The notes under the pieces were generated by a model. The model was not told the origin of the DNA, searched no databases, and saw only the letters and a list, made by a program, of their open reading frames with translations. The position numbers and the translations under genes are program-made. Positions 18,235-28,340 of a stretch of DNA of 64,000 bases are shown piece after piece. The stretch spans positions 587,659 to 651,658 of the forward strand of contig CP091278.1 of assembly GCA_021650895.1 (NCBI GenBank). Direction: 5' to 3'. Every line of letters begins with the position of its first letter. The stretch's first letter is position 1. This DNA comes from Candidatus Jettenia sp. GTDB taxonomy: Bacteria > Planctomycetota > Brocadiia > Brocadiales > Brocadiaceae.

Positions 18235-18860
18235 CCGGTTGCCCTCCTTTCCAATTAATTATAAAATTCCAATACAATACTTACACGCTCTCAAAATAGG
18301 TATTTTAAGCTTGAACATAATTTTAATTTAGAAAATTATTAAATCTCTGATTCATGAAAATGGATGATTTCCGCCAGCTAATTGTAACTATTTTTACCCT
18401 TGAATACATAATGTTTATAGAAATTGCCTTTCAAAATTATGTATATTCCGTTCATATATAAATAATAATTTAAACTGCAGTTTCGGTCGCTTTATCTTGA
18501 TATTCTTGGAGATATATATATTTCATTTGATAACAAATATCAAGCGAAAACTATTACAATAAAGCTATATTCCCCTTCTCAAGATATAGAGTAAAGAATT
18601 TAAGGATATTTAGTAAAGCGAAATATATGCCAGAAAGAGCCTGGTTGGGTTGACTATTGTATAAAATCAGTTAAGAATACATTAATGGTAGATATGGAAG
18701 TTGTGAGGGCAGGATATCCAAATTTATTGGAAAGAAACTCCCATTTTCATAAAATAGGGCTGAGGGGATATTCAGAGTAATATGATATGATACCGTACTA
18801 TTGACTTTATCCGTATTCATTTGTGGTTAATTTTATGGATAAAACCTGACGATATAGAGT
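18235..18860. other. Intergenic region without a recognised gene
   Basis: About 625 bp of AT-rich sequence between the Rh channel start and the cupin lipoprotein stop. No tRNA, hairpin terminator or credible reading frame is seen. It must hold the promoter of the Rh channel gene, but I cannot assign it. Confidence 0.4.
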
Positions 18861-20516
18861 TTACTTCCCTAGCAATTGTGATCTTTTAAATTCATAATCC
18901 TCTTCAGATATGAGACCTTGCTCCTTTAATTCATTTAGCTCCGATAGTTTTTCGTTTTGGGTAGGAAAAATGTCATGAGGAGTATGTTTTTGTGTACTGG
19001 TAAGTTCCTTAAGCTTGTATTCGTAGTCGTCTTTTGTTATAAGCCCTTCATGGTAGAGATCACTAAGTTCTTTAACTTTTTCCTCATTGTTGATATTTTT
19101 GGACGGTGTTGAGATCTTCTTTTCCTCATTATTTACGCTGACAATTTCTTTTCTCTTATTCTCGTAATCTTCTTCTGTAATGAGTCCTTCTTCATACAAT
19201 TCTTTAAGCTCTTTGATTTTTTCGTCTTTACCAACACTTTCTTCTGGTTTTGAGATCGTTTCCTCTTCATTTGCAGTAATTTCATTTCTCTTATGCTCGT
19301 AATCACTCTCTGTAATCAAACTCTCCTGCATCATCTCATCCAATGTTTGTAATTTATCCTCAGAGGACTCACTTGGCTCATCTTCTTCATGCACGATCGG
19401 TTCATTCTGCGTTGGCTCATTTTCATTTGATAAATCCGGGTCATTCTTCGTATAGGTATCTCCATCAGAAAAATCACCCTGTGGGATTACCTGATCTTCC
19501 GCATTTTCTGAAATAGACTCATCCGGGTCTTCCAGATTTTCTGAAATAGGCTCATCGTCTTCCAACGGTATTTGATTTCTTGCAGAGCCTTTGAGTTGTG
19601 GCAGCTCACCGATATCCTTACCTTTCACAATTGCATCTTTCTTTTCCTCGTATTCCTCCTCAGAAAGAGTTCCCTCTTCTTTCAGTTTAAGTAATTGTGT
19701 AAGTTTTTCATGTAAGTCCTTAATATTTACTATGGGTTCTTCTGCAAGTGCGGCGTCTTGTGATCTCTTTTTCTCTTCAGATGCAGGATGTTGTAAAGGA
19801 GGAATTGGTTTATCACTATCTATATCCCATTCTTCATGTGCTGGTTTAGATTTATGTAAATCATTTTCTGCCAGATTTTCAGATGTAACTTTCGCTGGTT
19901 GAATTTCTTCATCGTTTGGCTCGGTCACAGAAGATGTCTTATCTTCTTCAACAACTCTCTCTGGTTTTTTTGCGACGATTCTTTTTTCTATCTTTGCACC
20001 CCTATCAGCTTTCTTCTTTCTTTTAATCTTTTTCTCATCCCTTCCATCAAATGGGGGAGAAAAAATAGATACAGCTACAAATAATTCATCACCGGTATTA
20101 AGAAATTTATGAACAGTTTTACTGGGAATTTGTAAGATAGAGCCTGGTTTTATGAGATATCGGGAACCATTGAGTGTGGCAATACCACTTCCTTTTTTTA
20201 CATAGATAACCTCATCGTGTCGCTTATGATAATGAGGATACAACTCCCCGTTCTTACGGACTTGAACAAGATGCATGCTCGAATTTTTATTTTCACCCAC
20301 ACTGGTAATTTTTATCTCTTCGTCTTCTTCGAGTGGATTTTTATCGGCAATCTCTTCTATATTTTTAACAGTGACTGCATAGACTTCAGGAAATTTTGTA
20401 GGATGCTTTAAAGATTCTACAAAATTAGCGGGATAATACTTTACTGTTGTACACCCAGTGATAGATAATGCTACGGGAATAAGGGCAGTTAGAAAGAGGG
20501 TTTTTTTATCACTCAT
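18861..20516 (-). CDS. Cupin lipoprotein with five C-terminal SHOCT repeats
   Basis: 551 residues. A lipoprotein signal ends in ITGC (Cys near residue 22). Residues about 80-155 form a cupin fold (HYHKRHDEVIYVKKGSG, GSILQIPSKTVHKFLNTGDE) with His residues suited to metal binding. A Lys/Arg-rich linker and a long acidic low-complexity region follow. Five SHOCT-type helical hairpins are scattered through the second half, each of the form (L)xxLxxLxxEGLIxEEDYExKRxEI, at roughly 270-298, 397-423, 440-467, 478-505 and 522-551. SHOCT motifs mediate oligomerisation or membrane-related association. The combination suggests a surface or envelope scaffold with a sensing or binding cupin. Function unknown. 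Confidence 0.82.
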   Translation of the reverse strand: MSDKKTLFLTALIPVALSITGCTTVKYYPANFVESLKHPTKFPEVYAVTVKNIEEIADKNPLEEDEEIKITSVGENKNSSMHLVQVRKNGELYPHYHKRHDEVIYVKKGSGIATLNGSRYLIKPGSILQIPSKTVHKFLNTGDELFVAVSIFSPPFDGRDEKKIKRKKKADRGAKIEKRIVAKKPERVVEEDKTSSVTEPNDEEIQPAKVTSENLAENDLHKSKPAHEEWDIDSDKPIPPLQHPASEEKKRSQDAALAEEPIVNIKDLHEKLTQLLKLKEEGTLSEEEYEEKKDAIVKGKDIGELPQLKGSARNQIPLEDDEPISENLEDPDESISENAEDQVIPQGDFSDGDTYTKNDPDLSNENEPTQNEPIVHEEDEPSESSEDKLQTLDEMMQESLITESDYEHKRNEITANEEETISKPEESVGKDEKIKELKELYEEGLITEEDYENKRKEIVSVNNEEKKISTPSKNINNEEKVKELSDLYHEGLITKDDYEYKLKELTSTQKHTPHDIFPTQNEKLSELNELKEQGLISEEDYEFKRSQLLGK

Positions 20517-20551
20517 TATTTATTTAGTCTTAATAGTTAGTGACCCTTTCA

Positions 20552-20572
20552 AGACCCTTCTTTGAAGGGTCT
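20552..20572. promoter_or_regulatory. Perfect hairpin upstream of the cupin lipoprotein
   Basis: AGACCCTTC-TTT-GAAGGGTCT, 36 bp before the lipoprotein start, within its likely 5' untranslated region. No U-run follows on either strand, so an operator or mRNA-stabilising hairpin is more likely than a terminator. Confidence 0.5.
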
Positions 20573-20930
20573 AAATAAGGAGCATCACTTTATTTGCTGG
20601 AGTAATACATACATTAATAGGTTTGTAATTAAGGAAGATTTTTAAAATATCAATATTTACACAAACAATTAAAACAAAATGGAGAAACTATTTCAAGTAC
20701 GTATTTAAAATGCTTACATCTTTATCGAAATTCCTATGCGAGTATAAATAGAGCTTGAAAGTTCATTGATTTCTTGTATCATTCAATGAAGAAACTCTTA
20801 CTGCCAGCAATTGATCTATGTGGCAATTTTATTTAGTTATCCAGCATTTTAAACACCCTGATATTGCCTTCCAGGCATCTTATAGATTCGATACTCCTAA
20901 AATATTTTATAGCAAAATTAGGATAATAAT

Positions 20931-23132
20931 ATGGAACAGCATTTAGAAGATTTACAGGAAAGATTTGTTAAAACTGCAAATAAAATTCAGATTGGCAATG
21001 AATACTATATTAGAGCGTCTGCCGTTGCAGTAAATCTCGAAAAGTTGGTTTTAAAGAAGAATGAGACATTTCTGGTTTGTGATAATAGAACAGATCTTCC
21101 GGGACGTGTCTCAGGGGAGATGGGTTTTTATTTTGAAGGGACCCGCTTTTTAAACGAGCTTGACGTCCGAATAGCCGGAGAATATCCGATTTTACTTAAG
21201 TCTTTTGCCAACGAAGACCTCATGGCAGATCTTACCAATTCCGATATCTGCCAGGATGGAGTAGTCCTTATTCCCAGAGACTCTATCATTATAAACCGAA
21301 AAGTCTCTGTAGAAAATGCACTCCTTGTGTCAGAGTTTACCCTAAAAAATTTCCATATTGCGCCTATCCGCTTCTCAATAGAGGTGTCATTCGGAGGAGA
21401 CTTTATGGATATCTTTGAGGTTCGCGGAGCAATGCGCCCATCCAGAGGTAAGCTCTTTCCACCAGAATGGCAAGATGGAGAGCTCCTTTTGAGTTACCAG
21501 GGTTTGGACAATATCGACCGGACGACTTCTATCATTTTGGATCCAAAGCCTGATGAGATTGAAGGAAGAGAGGTAAGATACTGGATTGAATTGAATCCCA
21601 GAGAAGAGAAGAAAATACGTCTTACCGTAAAAGCAAAGGCGGAAGAAGAAAAAAAACCTTTTGTACTCCTCATGCCGTCTTTTAAAAATACAACACACAA
21701 TAATTTTGATCAATGGGTACAATCTGGCTGCTCCATTACATCGAGCAACGAGCTTTTTAATAAATGGATTAACCGTTCATTGCGAGATATTTATATACTG
21801 AATACTCATACACCATGGGGACTCATGCCCTATGCAGGTATTCCATGGTACGTAGCCCCGTTTGGACGGGATAGCTGTATTACTGCTCTGGAACTCCTTC
21901 CGTTCAGGCCTGAGCTGGCAGAAGGCACCTTAAACTTCCTGGCTCATTATCAGGGAAAAACCTTTAATACCTTCAAAGATGAACAACCGGGAAAAATACT
22001 CCATGAACTGCGAAGGGGAGAAATGGCGAATTTACAGGAAATTCCTTTTGTCCCTTATTACGGCACCATTGATGCTTCTCCCTTGTTTCTTATTTTACTC
22101 TATCAATATGCCACATGGTCAGGAAATTTATCCAAGGTTAAAAAATGGTGGCCAAAGGCACTAAAAACCTTAGAGTGGATTGATCAATATGGAGATATCG
22201 ATGGAGATGGATATTTAGAATACTATAAAGAATCCCCGAAGGGTTTAATAAACCAGGGGTGGAAGGATTCATGGGACTCTGTCTTTCACAAAAATGGAGA
22301 GCTTGCTCAGGCGCCTATAGCCTTAGCGGAGGTGCAAGGTTACACTTACATGGCTAAATTGGGAATGTCTTGTCTTGCTGAGCTGTTTTCTGACTTTGAT
22401 TTAGCAAAAAGACTCCAAAAAGAAGCAGAACAATTGAAAGAAAAGTTCCATAAGGACTTCTGGATGGAGGAAGAAAAATTTTTTGGCATTGCTACAGATA
22501 AAAAGAAAGAACTTTGCCGGATTATTTCTTCAAATCCAGGCCATTGCTTATGGACCGGCCTTATCGACAGCAAAATAGCGGAACAGGTTGCACAAAGGCT
22601 TTTCCGTGACGATATGTTCAGCGGTTGGGGAATCAGAACTGTGGCTGAGAAAGAGGCCCGATTTAATCCTATGAGCTATCATAACGGTTCTGTTTGGCCT
22701 CATGATAATGCATTGATTCTTTCCGGCTTAAAGAAATATGGTTTGAACAGCTATGTAGACAAACTCGCAACAGCTTTATCTGATGTTTCTACATTCTTTT
22801 CAGATTGCAGACTCCCAGAACTCTTTTGCGGCTTCAGAAGAACATCCACTCATGGCCCTACCCCCTATCCCACATCTTGTTCCCCGCAAGCCTGGTCTAC
22901 CGGTGTTGTTTTTGAAGTATTAAAGGCTTTTATTGGTCTCGAAGGGGATGCCATAAATAACAGGGTTTATTTTATTCGTCCTCAACTGCCGGAGTGGTTA
23001 AACTGGATTGAAATAACTAATCTGAGAATTAGCGGCAAATATCTTGATTTTTATGTAATCCGTGGACCATATACAACTACTATAGAAATTCAGAGGAAAA
23101 GTGAAGATCTGGAGGTAGTTATTAAAGGATAA
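20931..23132 (+). CDS. Glycogen debranching enzyme (amylo-alpha-1,6-glucosidase)
   Basis: 733 residues: an N-terminal beta-rich glycogen-debranching domain (about 35-250; VCDNRTDLPGRVSGEMGFYFEGTRF) and a C-terminal (alpha/alpha)6 barrel (about 280-700) of the GH15/amylo-alpha-1,6-glucosidase type. Active-site regions are visible: PWYVAPFGRDSCITAL, INQGWKDSWDSVFHKNG and NGSVWPHDNALI, containing the acidic catalytic pair. It removes alpha-1,6 branches from glycogen or trehalose-type glucans in the cytoplasm. It opens a plus-strand carbohydrate cluster with four glycosyltransferases. Intact, no signal peptide. Confidence 0.92.
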   Translation: MEQHLEDLQERFVKTANKIQIGNEYYIRASAVAVNLEKLVLKKNETFLVCDNRTDLPGRVSGEMGFYFEGTRFLNELDVRIAGEYPILLKSFANEDLMADLTNSDICQDGVVLIPRDSIIINRKVSVENALLVSEFTLKNFHIAPIRFSIEVSFGGDFMDIFEVRGAMRPSRGKLFPPEWQDGELLLSYQGLDNIDRTTSIILDPKPDEIEGREVRYWIELNPREEKKIRLTVKAKAEEEKKPFVLLMPSFKNTTHNNFDQWVQSGCSITSSNELFNKWINRSLRDIYILNTHTPWGLMPYAGIPWYVAPFGRDSCITALELLPFRPELAEGTLNFLAHYQGKTFNTFKDEQPGKILHELRRGEMANLQEIPFVPYYGTIDASPLFLILLYQYATWSGNLSKVKKWWPKALKTLEWIDQYGDIDGDGYLEYYKESPKGLINQGWKDSWDSVFHKNGELAQAPIALAEVQGYTYMAKLGMSCLAELFSDFDLAKRLQKEAEQLKEKFHKDFWMEEEKFFGIATDKKKELCRIISSNPGHCLWTGLIDSKIAEQVAQRLFRDDMFSGWGIRTVAEKEARFNPMSYHNGSVWPHDNALILSGLKKYGLNSYVDKLATALSDVSTFFSDCRLPELFCGFRRTSTHGPTPYPTSCSPQAWSTGVVFEVLKAFIGLEGDAINNRVYFIRPQLPEWLNWIEITNLRISGKYLDFYVIRGPYTTTIEIQRKSEDLEVVIKG

Positions 23133-23989
23133 CCCTTTATATAGCTGTACCTCAAAATCAAATAAAGGATGCACAAGGCTTTCTGCCGTTCATCATACGA
23201 GTTCAAAACCTTGCAATTCAGATGGATTTCGCCATCGTTCTAACCAATATACATAAACAATTGCGTTTACCGATGTAACTTTATACATTTCTTTACTACT
23301 CATCGCCCTATGAAAATTCATTATCTTCTATTTGTACGCTTGTTTTTCAAAAAGCAATCCTTTTCTGTATTTCCTATATTCTGGCCTTATTCTTGCTTTT
23401 CCTTTTAAAGAATCACACAGGGTAAATCTTTGAGGTATCTTCATAGATTTGGCATGATCCTTGCATTCTTACCCATATTGCTAACTTACGTAATTTAAAC
23501 AGTCAGCAAAGAATGATGATAGACAGTTATAACTACGTGATATAGCTTTTTGTGAGACATGAGAATGAAATACAGAACATCCATGATACAAATTTATCTT
23601 TCTATAGAATTAGTTTCCAGACTTCAAATTTATTTACAGAAGGATAAAAGGGCTATTTTTAATATTAATTTATATACAGTAAACAATCGGTATTCATGTT
23701 TGTAAGTAGCTTTTAAGCTAATTGTACTGCGGGGAAACAGACCTTCTACTCCTCCACAAATTCAGGTCGGTATGATAAACCGTTCATTCTTCTAGATTAC
23801 AAAAGCATATCTCATTTTTCTATTGAAAGAATACATGGCGTTAGTAAGAGAAATAGTCTTACTATTACTCCGGTTAGGTACATCCACGGAGTATTTTTGC
23901 TCTTCAAAATAATCTAAAAACTGAAAGAGTAAGTATAACTAAGAAAGAATTTCCTTGATTCAGCAGGTAATTCGAAAGGAGACCGATTT
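23133..23989. other. Intergenic region without a recognised gene
   Basis: About 860 bp between the debranching enzyme and the next glycosyltransferase. No reading frame, tRNA or strong hairpin is recognised. A good ribosome site (GAAAGGAGACC) for the downstream gene lies at its end. Confidence 0.4.
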
Positions 23990-25078
23990 ATGAGAATTGC
24001 TCAAGTTGCTCCATTAATAGAGCGGGTCCCACCGGAAATGTACGGTGGAACTGAAAGGGTTGTTTATTATCTTACAGAAGAGTTGGTTAAGAGGGGACAT
24101 GAGGTAACCCTGTTTGCTAGCGGAGATTCCATTACATCTGCTAAATTGGTTTCAATGCATGAGAAGGCTTTACGGTTTGATCCGGATATTGAGAATTGCT
24201 ATCCTTATCATATGCTCGAATTAGGAATAGTGTATGACAAAGCCAAAGAATTTGATTTGATCCATTCTCACATGGACTTTATGACATTTCCCTTCACTAC
24301 TCTGGTTTCTACGCCTACCATCCATACTCTCCATGGAAGGCTTGATATTCATGATATTCAAAAGATTTACAAACATTACCGAAATTGTAATTTTATTTCT
24401 ATCAGCAATGCACAGAGGAAATTTATTCCTGATTTGAATTGGATAGACACTATCTATCATGGGTATCCTCTTGAGAAATTCCCTTTCAACCAGAAACCTG
24501 AGGATTATTTAGTTTTTGTAGGAAGAATATCTCCGGAGAAAGGCCCTATTGAGGCAATTCAAATCGCGAAAAGAGTACAAATGAAATTAATTATTGTCGC
24601 AAAAGTAGATTCTGTTGACAGAGATTATTACGAAGAAAAGGTTAAACCGCTCATAACTCCTCCGCTTATTGAATATATTGGAGAAAAGACAGAAGAGGAA
24701 CGCAACGAGATTATGAAAAAGGCAAAGGCCCTTATCTTTCCCCTTGATTGGCCTGAACCTTTTGGGTTAGTCATTATTGAATCACTAGCATGTGGAACTC
24801 CTGTAATTACGAGAAATCGAGGCTCAATTCCAGAGCTTATGATTCATGGGAAAACTGGCTTTATTTGTGAAACCTGGGAAGAAATGGCCGATGCTGTTCA
24901 AAATCTCAAGGATATTGACAGGAGGGCATGCAGAAGGCATATAGAGAATAATTTCTCTATTTCTCATATGGCAAGTAGGTATGAGAAAGCTTATGAGCAA
25001 ATAACAAGTAATAATCGGCCAAAAATCTTGCCCTTGCGGCTTGACCGAGGATCATTAAAGTCTCAAGTAACCTCATAA
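23990..25078 (+). CDS. Glycosyltransferase family 4 protein
   Basis: 362 residues with a GT-B fold. The N-terminal RIAQVAPLIERVPPEMYGGTERVVYYLTEE region binds the acceptor; the C-terminal half has the family FVGRISPEKGP motif and the EX7E block in LDWPEPFGLVIIESLACGTPVI, which binds the nucleotide sugar. Cytoplasmic or membrane-associated. It is preceded by AAAGGAGACC. The related gene at 29.3 kb suggests a pathway making a secreted or compatible-solute glycoside, but donor and acceptor cannot be read from the sequence. Confidence 0.92.
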   Translation: MRIAQVAPLIERVPPEMYGGTERVVYYLTEELVKRGHEVTLFASGDSITSAKLVSMHEKALRFDPDIENCYPYHMLELGIVYDKAKEFDLIHSHMDFMTFPFTTLVSTPTIHTLHGRLDIHDIQKIYKHYRNCNFISISNAQRKFIPDLNWIDTIYHGYPLEKFPFNQKPEDYLVFVGRISPEKGPIEAIQIAKRVQMKLIIVAKVDSVDRDYYEEKVKPLITPPLIEYIGEKTEEERNEIMKKAKALIFPLDWPEPFGLVIIESLACGTPVITRNRGSIPELMIHGKTGFICETWEEMADAVQNLKDIDRRACRRHIENNFSISHMASRYEKAYEQITSNNRPKILPLRLDRGSLKSQVTS

Positions 25079-25641
25079 ACTTCAATTTCACACTTTAATC
25101 TTATTTCTTCAGGCAACGTGACATGTCACAGTTTCGTGACGGCACACTTTTGTGATATGTCACGATCTTCCCGTTTTTATTTTCAGTTTTCTCCTTTTTT
25201 CTCCTGACATACTATATATTTTTTGTTATGAAAAATATAATTAGGATAATTTTTTCTCTCATGGTACATTTTTTGATACATAATCTTAAGATTAAAGTCG
25301 AAACGATTCTTACAATTAAAATTATTTACATCCTGGTTTTCATTCAAAATTATTATCAATTTTAAGTAGGAGATAAGGCATTATAATAATGGGAAAATAC
25401 ATTGCTTGCCGGGTAATGCAAGTATTGGTTTAGATAGTTCAGATTTTCTCCCTTCTTGTATAGTTCGTTGTCTGCATTATTACAACGCTGTGCTTCCTAT
25501 CTTTTTGTAAAAGTCTTAAACATCTCCTTTATCAATAGTAAGAAACTTTCTTTCGCATAATGATTCCCTGTGGAATTTAAAATACATAGGCTAAGAAAGA
25601 TTCTTGCCGGTTAGAGAAATATCTTTCCAGGAGGCTTAAGT
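25079..25641. other. Intergenic region with operator-like sites
   Basis: About 560 bp between a glycosyltransferase and the FAD-Rieske gene. Besides the two GTGACATGTCAC-type sites near its start, it is AT-rich and holds no recognised gene. The ribosome site CAGGAGGC lies directly before the next start. Confidence 0.5.
25118..25163. promoter_or_regulatory. Paired palindromic operator candidates upstream of the FAD-Rieske gene
   Basis: A perfect 12-bp palindrome GTGACATGTCAC (25118-25129) and a near-copy GTGATATGTCAC (25152-25163) have centres 34 bp apart, about three helical turns, so both face the same side of the DNA. A half-site CGTGAC lies between. The layout suits cooperative binding of a dimeric regulator. 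The regulator family is not evident. Confidence 0.6.
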
Positions 25642-27195
25642 ATGAAAACATCCTTCATAGAAACAGAACCTACAATAACATCAGGCGCGACAGACTCTTT
25701 TTGGGTTTCAAACACATCTCCCATGGTGTTTTCTCCACTCTCAAGAGATATTACTGTTGATGTTGCTATCATTGGCGGGGGTATTGCAGGAATGTCTGTC
25801 GCATATTTTTTATCCCGACAAGGAAAGAAGGTTGCCGTAATTGATGATGGTGTAATTGGCAGCGGTGAATCAGGACGTACTACTGCGCATCTTACCTATG
25901 CCCTTGATGGACGCTATTATGAGCTTGAAAATCTCCATGGAAAAGATGGAGCGAAGCTTATTGCTGAAAGCCATATTGCTGCAATAGATCATATTGAGTC
26001 TATTGTAAGAAAAGAAAATATTTCATGCGATTTTGAAAGGGTAGACGGCTATTTGTTCCGCTCCGGAGAGGATTTTGGGGAAGAACCCTTGAATAAAGAG
26101 CTTGATACCTTAAGCCGTATTGGCAGGAAGGAAGTTAGACTTGTAAAGGAATCGCCAGCACCATTTCATACAGGAATATGCCTTCACTTTCCCCTTCAGG
26201 GACAATTCCACCCCTTAAAATATCTTTCCGGCCTTGCTCAGGCAATTATACAAAGAGAGGGGAAAATCTTTACCGGGACTCATGCAAAAGACTTCAATGC
26301 GTCAGGTATAACCACCGATACCAATTATACGATAAACGCACACGATATTGTCGTAACTACCAACACACCGGTAAATGATCGTCTCCAAATGCATACAAAG
26401 CAAGCGCCGTATCGGACATATGTAATTGGCGCCAGAATACCGAAAGATTCTGTGAAAAAAGCACTTTACTGGGATACCGGCAAAAATATGGGAGGAGTTG
26501 CAAACCCTTACCATTATGTGAGGATACAGCCAATAGATGAAACGAATGATCTCTTGATTGTCGGTGGAGAAGACCATAAGGTAGGACAAGCATACAATAA
26601 TGCGTACGAGAAAATTGAACAATGGACTAAAGAGCGGTTCCCAATGATAAAGAATATTCCTTATCGGTGGTCCGGACAAATCATTGAGCCTATGGATAGT
26701 ATCGGTTTTATTGGCCGCAATCCTCTGGATAAAACTATTTATATTGCAACGGGTTTTTCTGGCAATGGTATGACACATGGCACTATCGCTGGCATACTCA
26801 TTAGTGATCTTATTCTTGGAAAGAAGAACCCATGGACAGACATCTATGATCCCGCCCGTAAATCATTTTTTGCTGTAAAAGAATACTTTGAAGAAAATCT
26901 TAATGTTATGAAACAATACACGGAATGGTTAAAAAAAGGCGATATATCGTCTACCGATGAACTTGCGTCCGGACAGGGTGCGGTAATGCGAAAGAAACTA
27001 TCTAAAGTAGCTGTTTATCGAGATGAACAGGGAATAGTACACGAATTTTCCGCAGTTTGCCCACATATGGGGTGTATTATACGGTGGAACCCGCAAGAGA
27101 AGACATTTGATTGTCCTTGTCATGGCTCACGATTTACCAATTATGGTAAGGTTATTACCGGTCCTTCGAATCGTGATCTTAATAAACTCGTATAA
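25642..27195 (+). CDS. FAD-dependent oxidoreductase with C-terminal Rieske domain
   Basis: 517 residues. The DAO-type flavin domain (about 38-420) begins with VAIIGGGIAGMSVAYFL and contains GESGRTTAHLTYALDG and the C-terminal ATGFSGNGMTHGTIAG. The last ~90 residues are a Rieske 2Fe-2S domain with CPHMGC and CPCHGSRF (two Cys, two His ligands). The architecture matches Bacillus YhfW-like proteins. The Rieske domain ends a few residues after GPSNRDL, slightly short of the usual end but with ligands present. Substrate unknown; its place among glycosyltransferases may be incidental. Confidence 0.93.
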   Translation: MKTSFIETEPTITSGATDSFWVSNTSPMVFSPLSRDITVDVAIIGGGIAGMSVAYFLSRQGKKVAVIDDGVIGSGESGRTTAHLTYALDGRYYELENLHGKDGAKLIAESHIAAIDHIESIVRKENISCDFERVDGYLFRSGEDFGEEPLNKELDTLSRIGRKEVRLVKESPAPFHTGICLHFPLQGQFHPLKYLSGLAQAIIQREGKIFTGTHAKDFNASGITTDTNYTINAHDIVVTTNTPVNDRLQMHTKQAPYRTYVIGARIPKDSVKKALYWDTGKNMGGVANPYHYVRIQPIDETNDLLIVGGEDHKVGQAYNNAYEKIEQWTKERFPMIKNIPYRWSGQIIEPMDSIGFIGRNPLDKTIYIATGFSGNGMTHGTIAGILISDLILGKKNPWTDIYDPARKSFFAVKEYFEENLNVMKQYTEWLKKGDISSTDELASGQGAVMRKKLSKVAVYRDEQGIVHEFSAVCPHMGCIIRWNPQEKTFDCPCHGSRFTNYGKVITGPSNRDLNKLV

Positions 27196-27221
27196 ACGTG
27201 CATTGATTGGATATTCTCTCT

Positions 27222-28340
27222 ATGGTTCGTCCTGGTAAATCACTCCCAAAAAAGATTGCTGTTTTTCGCGCACTTCAGTTAGGAGATTTATTATGCGCTG
27301 TACCTGCCTTCCGGGCATTAAGAATAGCTCTTCCAAATTCAAAAATTACCCTGATTGGTCTTCCATGGGCAAAGTCTTTCGTGGACCGTTTCCCTAATTA
27401 CTTCGATGATTTTTTAGAGTTCCCCGGTTATCCCGGTTTGCCCGAGATCGTTCCTCAAGTAAAAAAGATTCCAACTTTTTTTAAGGCCGCGCAGGAAAAG
27501 CGCTTCGATTTAGCCATTCAGATGCATGGGAGTGGTATCTTTGCAAATCCGATTACCGTCATGCTCGGCGCAAACGTAAATGCCGGATTTTTTCTTTACC
27601 GGGAATATTGTCCTGATACAGACCGTTTCATGCCCTATCCTACCAGTGAACATGAAATTTGGCGATATTTACGATTGATAGAGTTTCTTGGAATTCCAAT
27701 CCAGGGAGATCATTTGGAATTTCCCTTATTTCAGAAAGACGAAAGAGATTTTTCATCACTGGATAAGATTGCACACTTACAAGCTCATGAGTATATTTGC
27801 ATCCATCCCGGTGCACGCCTGCCTTCAAGACGATGGCTTATTGAGCGGTTTGCCAGGGTAGCAGATACATTGGCAATAAGTGGATTGAAGATAGTATTAA
27901 CGGGGTCTGCGGATGAAATTCAACTGAACGAGGCTGTAGGGGCAAACATGAAAATGCCTTTTATAAATTTAGCAGGGCAGACGAATCTTGGTACACTCGC
28001 AATCCTTTTGAAAAAAGCGCGGTTACTTATTTGCAATGATACCGGAGTTTCTCATATTGCTGCAGCACTGCGTGTACCAAGTATTGTTATTGTGGCAGGT
28101 TCCGATCCTTCACGATGGGCGCCACTTGATTATCAACGTCATCGAATCGTATATCATCACATTGATTGCAGACCTTGTTTTTTCTCAACCTGCCCTGTTG
28201 GATATCCATGTGCAAATGGGGTGAGTGCCGAAACGGTTATTTCTCAGGCAAAAAAATTACTTCAGCAGAATCTCCATGTAAAAAAAGAAGGAGTGTTGAA
28301 TGCGCCCGTTACAGATATTAATTTGGCATGTACACGGTAG
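27222..28340 (+). CDS. Heptosyltransferase-like glycosyltransferase (GT9)
   Basis: About 372 residues from the ATG at 27222 (a TTG at 27207 is an alternative). GT9 landmarks: FRALQLGDLLCAVPAFRALR at the N-terminus, IHPGARLPSRRWLIERFARVAD in the middle and LLICNDTGVSHIAAALRVPSIVI before the C-terminal CRPCFFSTCPVGYPC cluster. It transfers a sugar from a nucleotide donor to a cell-envelope glycolipid. Its 3' end overlaps the start of the next glycosyltransferase gene by 41 bp, so the two are translated together. Related to the GT9 gene at 10.9 kb but with clearly diverged motifs. Confidence 0.9.
   Translation: MVRPGKSLPKKIAVFRALQLGDLLCAVPAFRALRIALPNSKITLIGLPWAKSFVDRFPNYFDDFLEFPGYPGLPEIVPQVKKIPTFFKAAQEKRFDLAIQMHGSGIFANPITVMLGANVNAGFFLYREYCPDTDRFMPYPTSEHEIWRYLRLIEFLGIPIQGDHLEFPLFQKDERDFSSLDKIAHLQAHEYICIHPGARLPSRRWLIERFARVADTLAISGLKIVLTGSADEIQLNEAVGANMKMPFINLAGQTNLGTLAILLKKARLLICNDTGVSHIAAALRVPSIVIVAGSDPSRWAPLDYQRHRIVYHHIDCRPCFFSTCPVGYPCANGVSAETVISQAKKLLQQNLHVKKEGVLNAPVTDINLACTR

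Noticed and set aside
20552..20572. Hairpin considered as a terminator
   Set aside because: No U-run on either strand and it lies upstream of divergent genes; kept only as a regulatory candidate.
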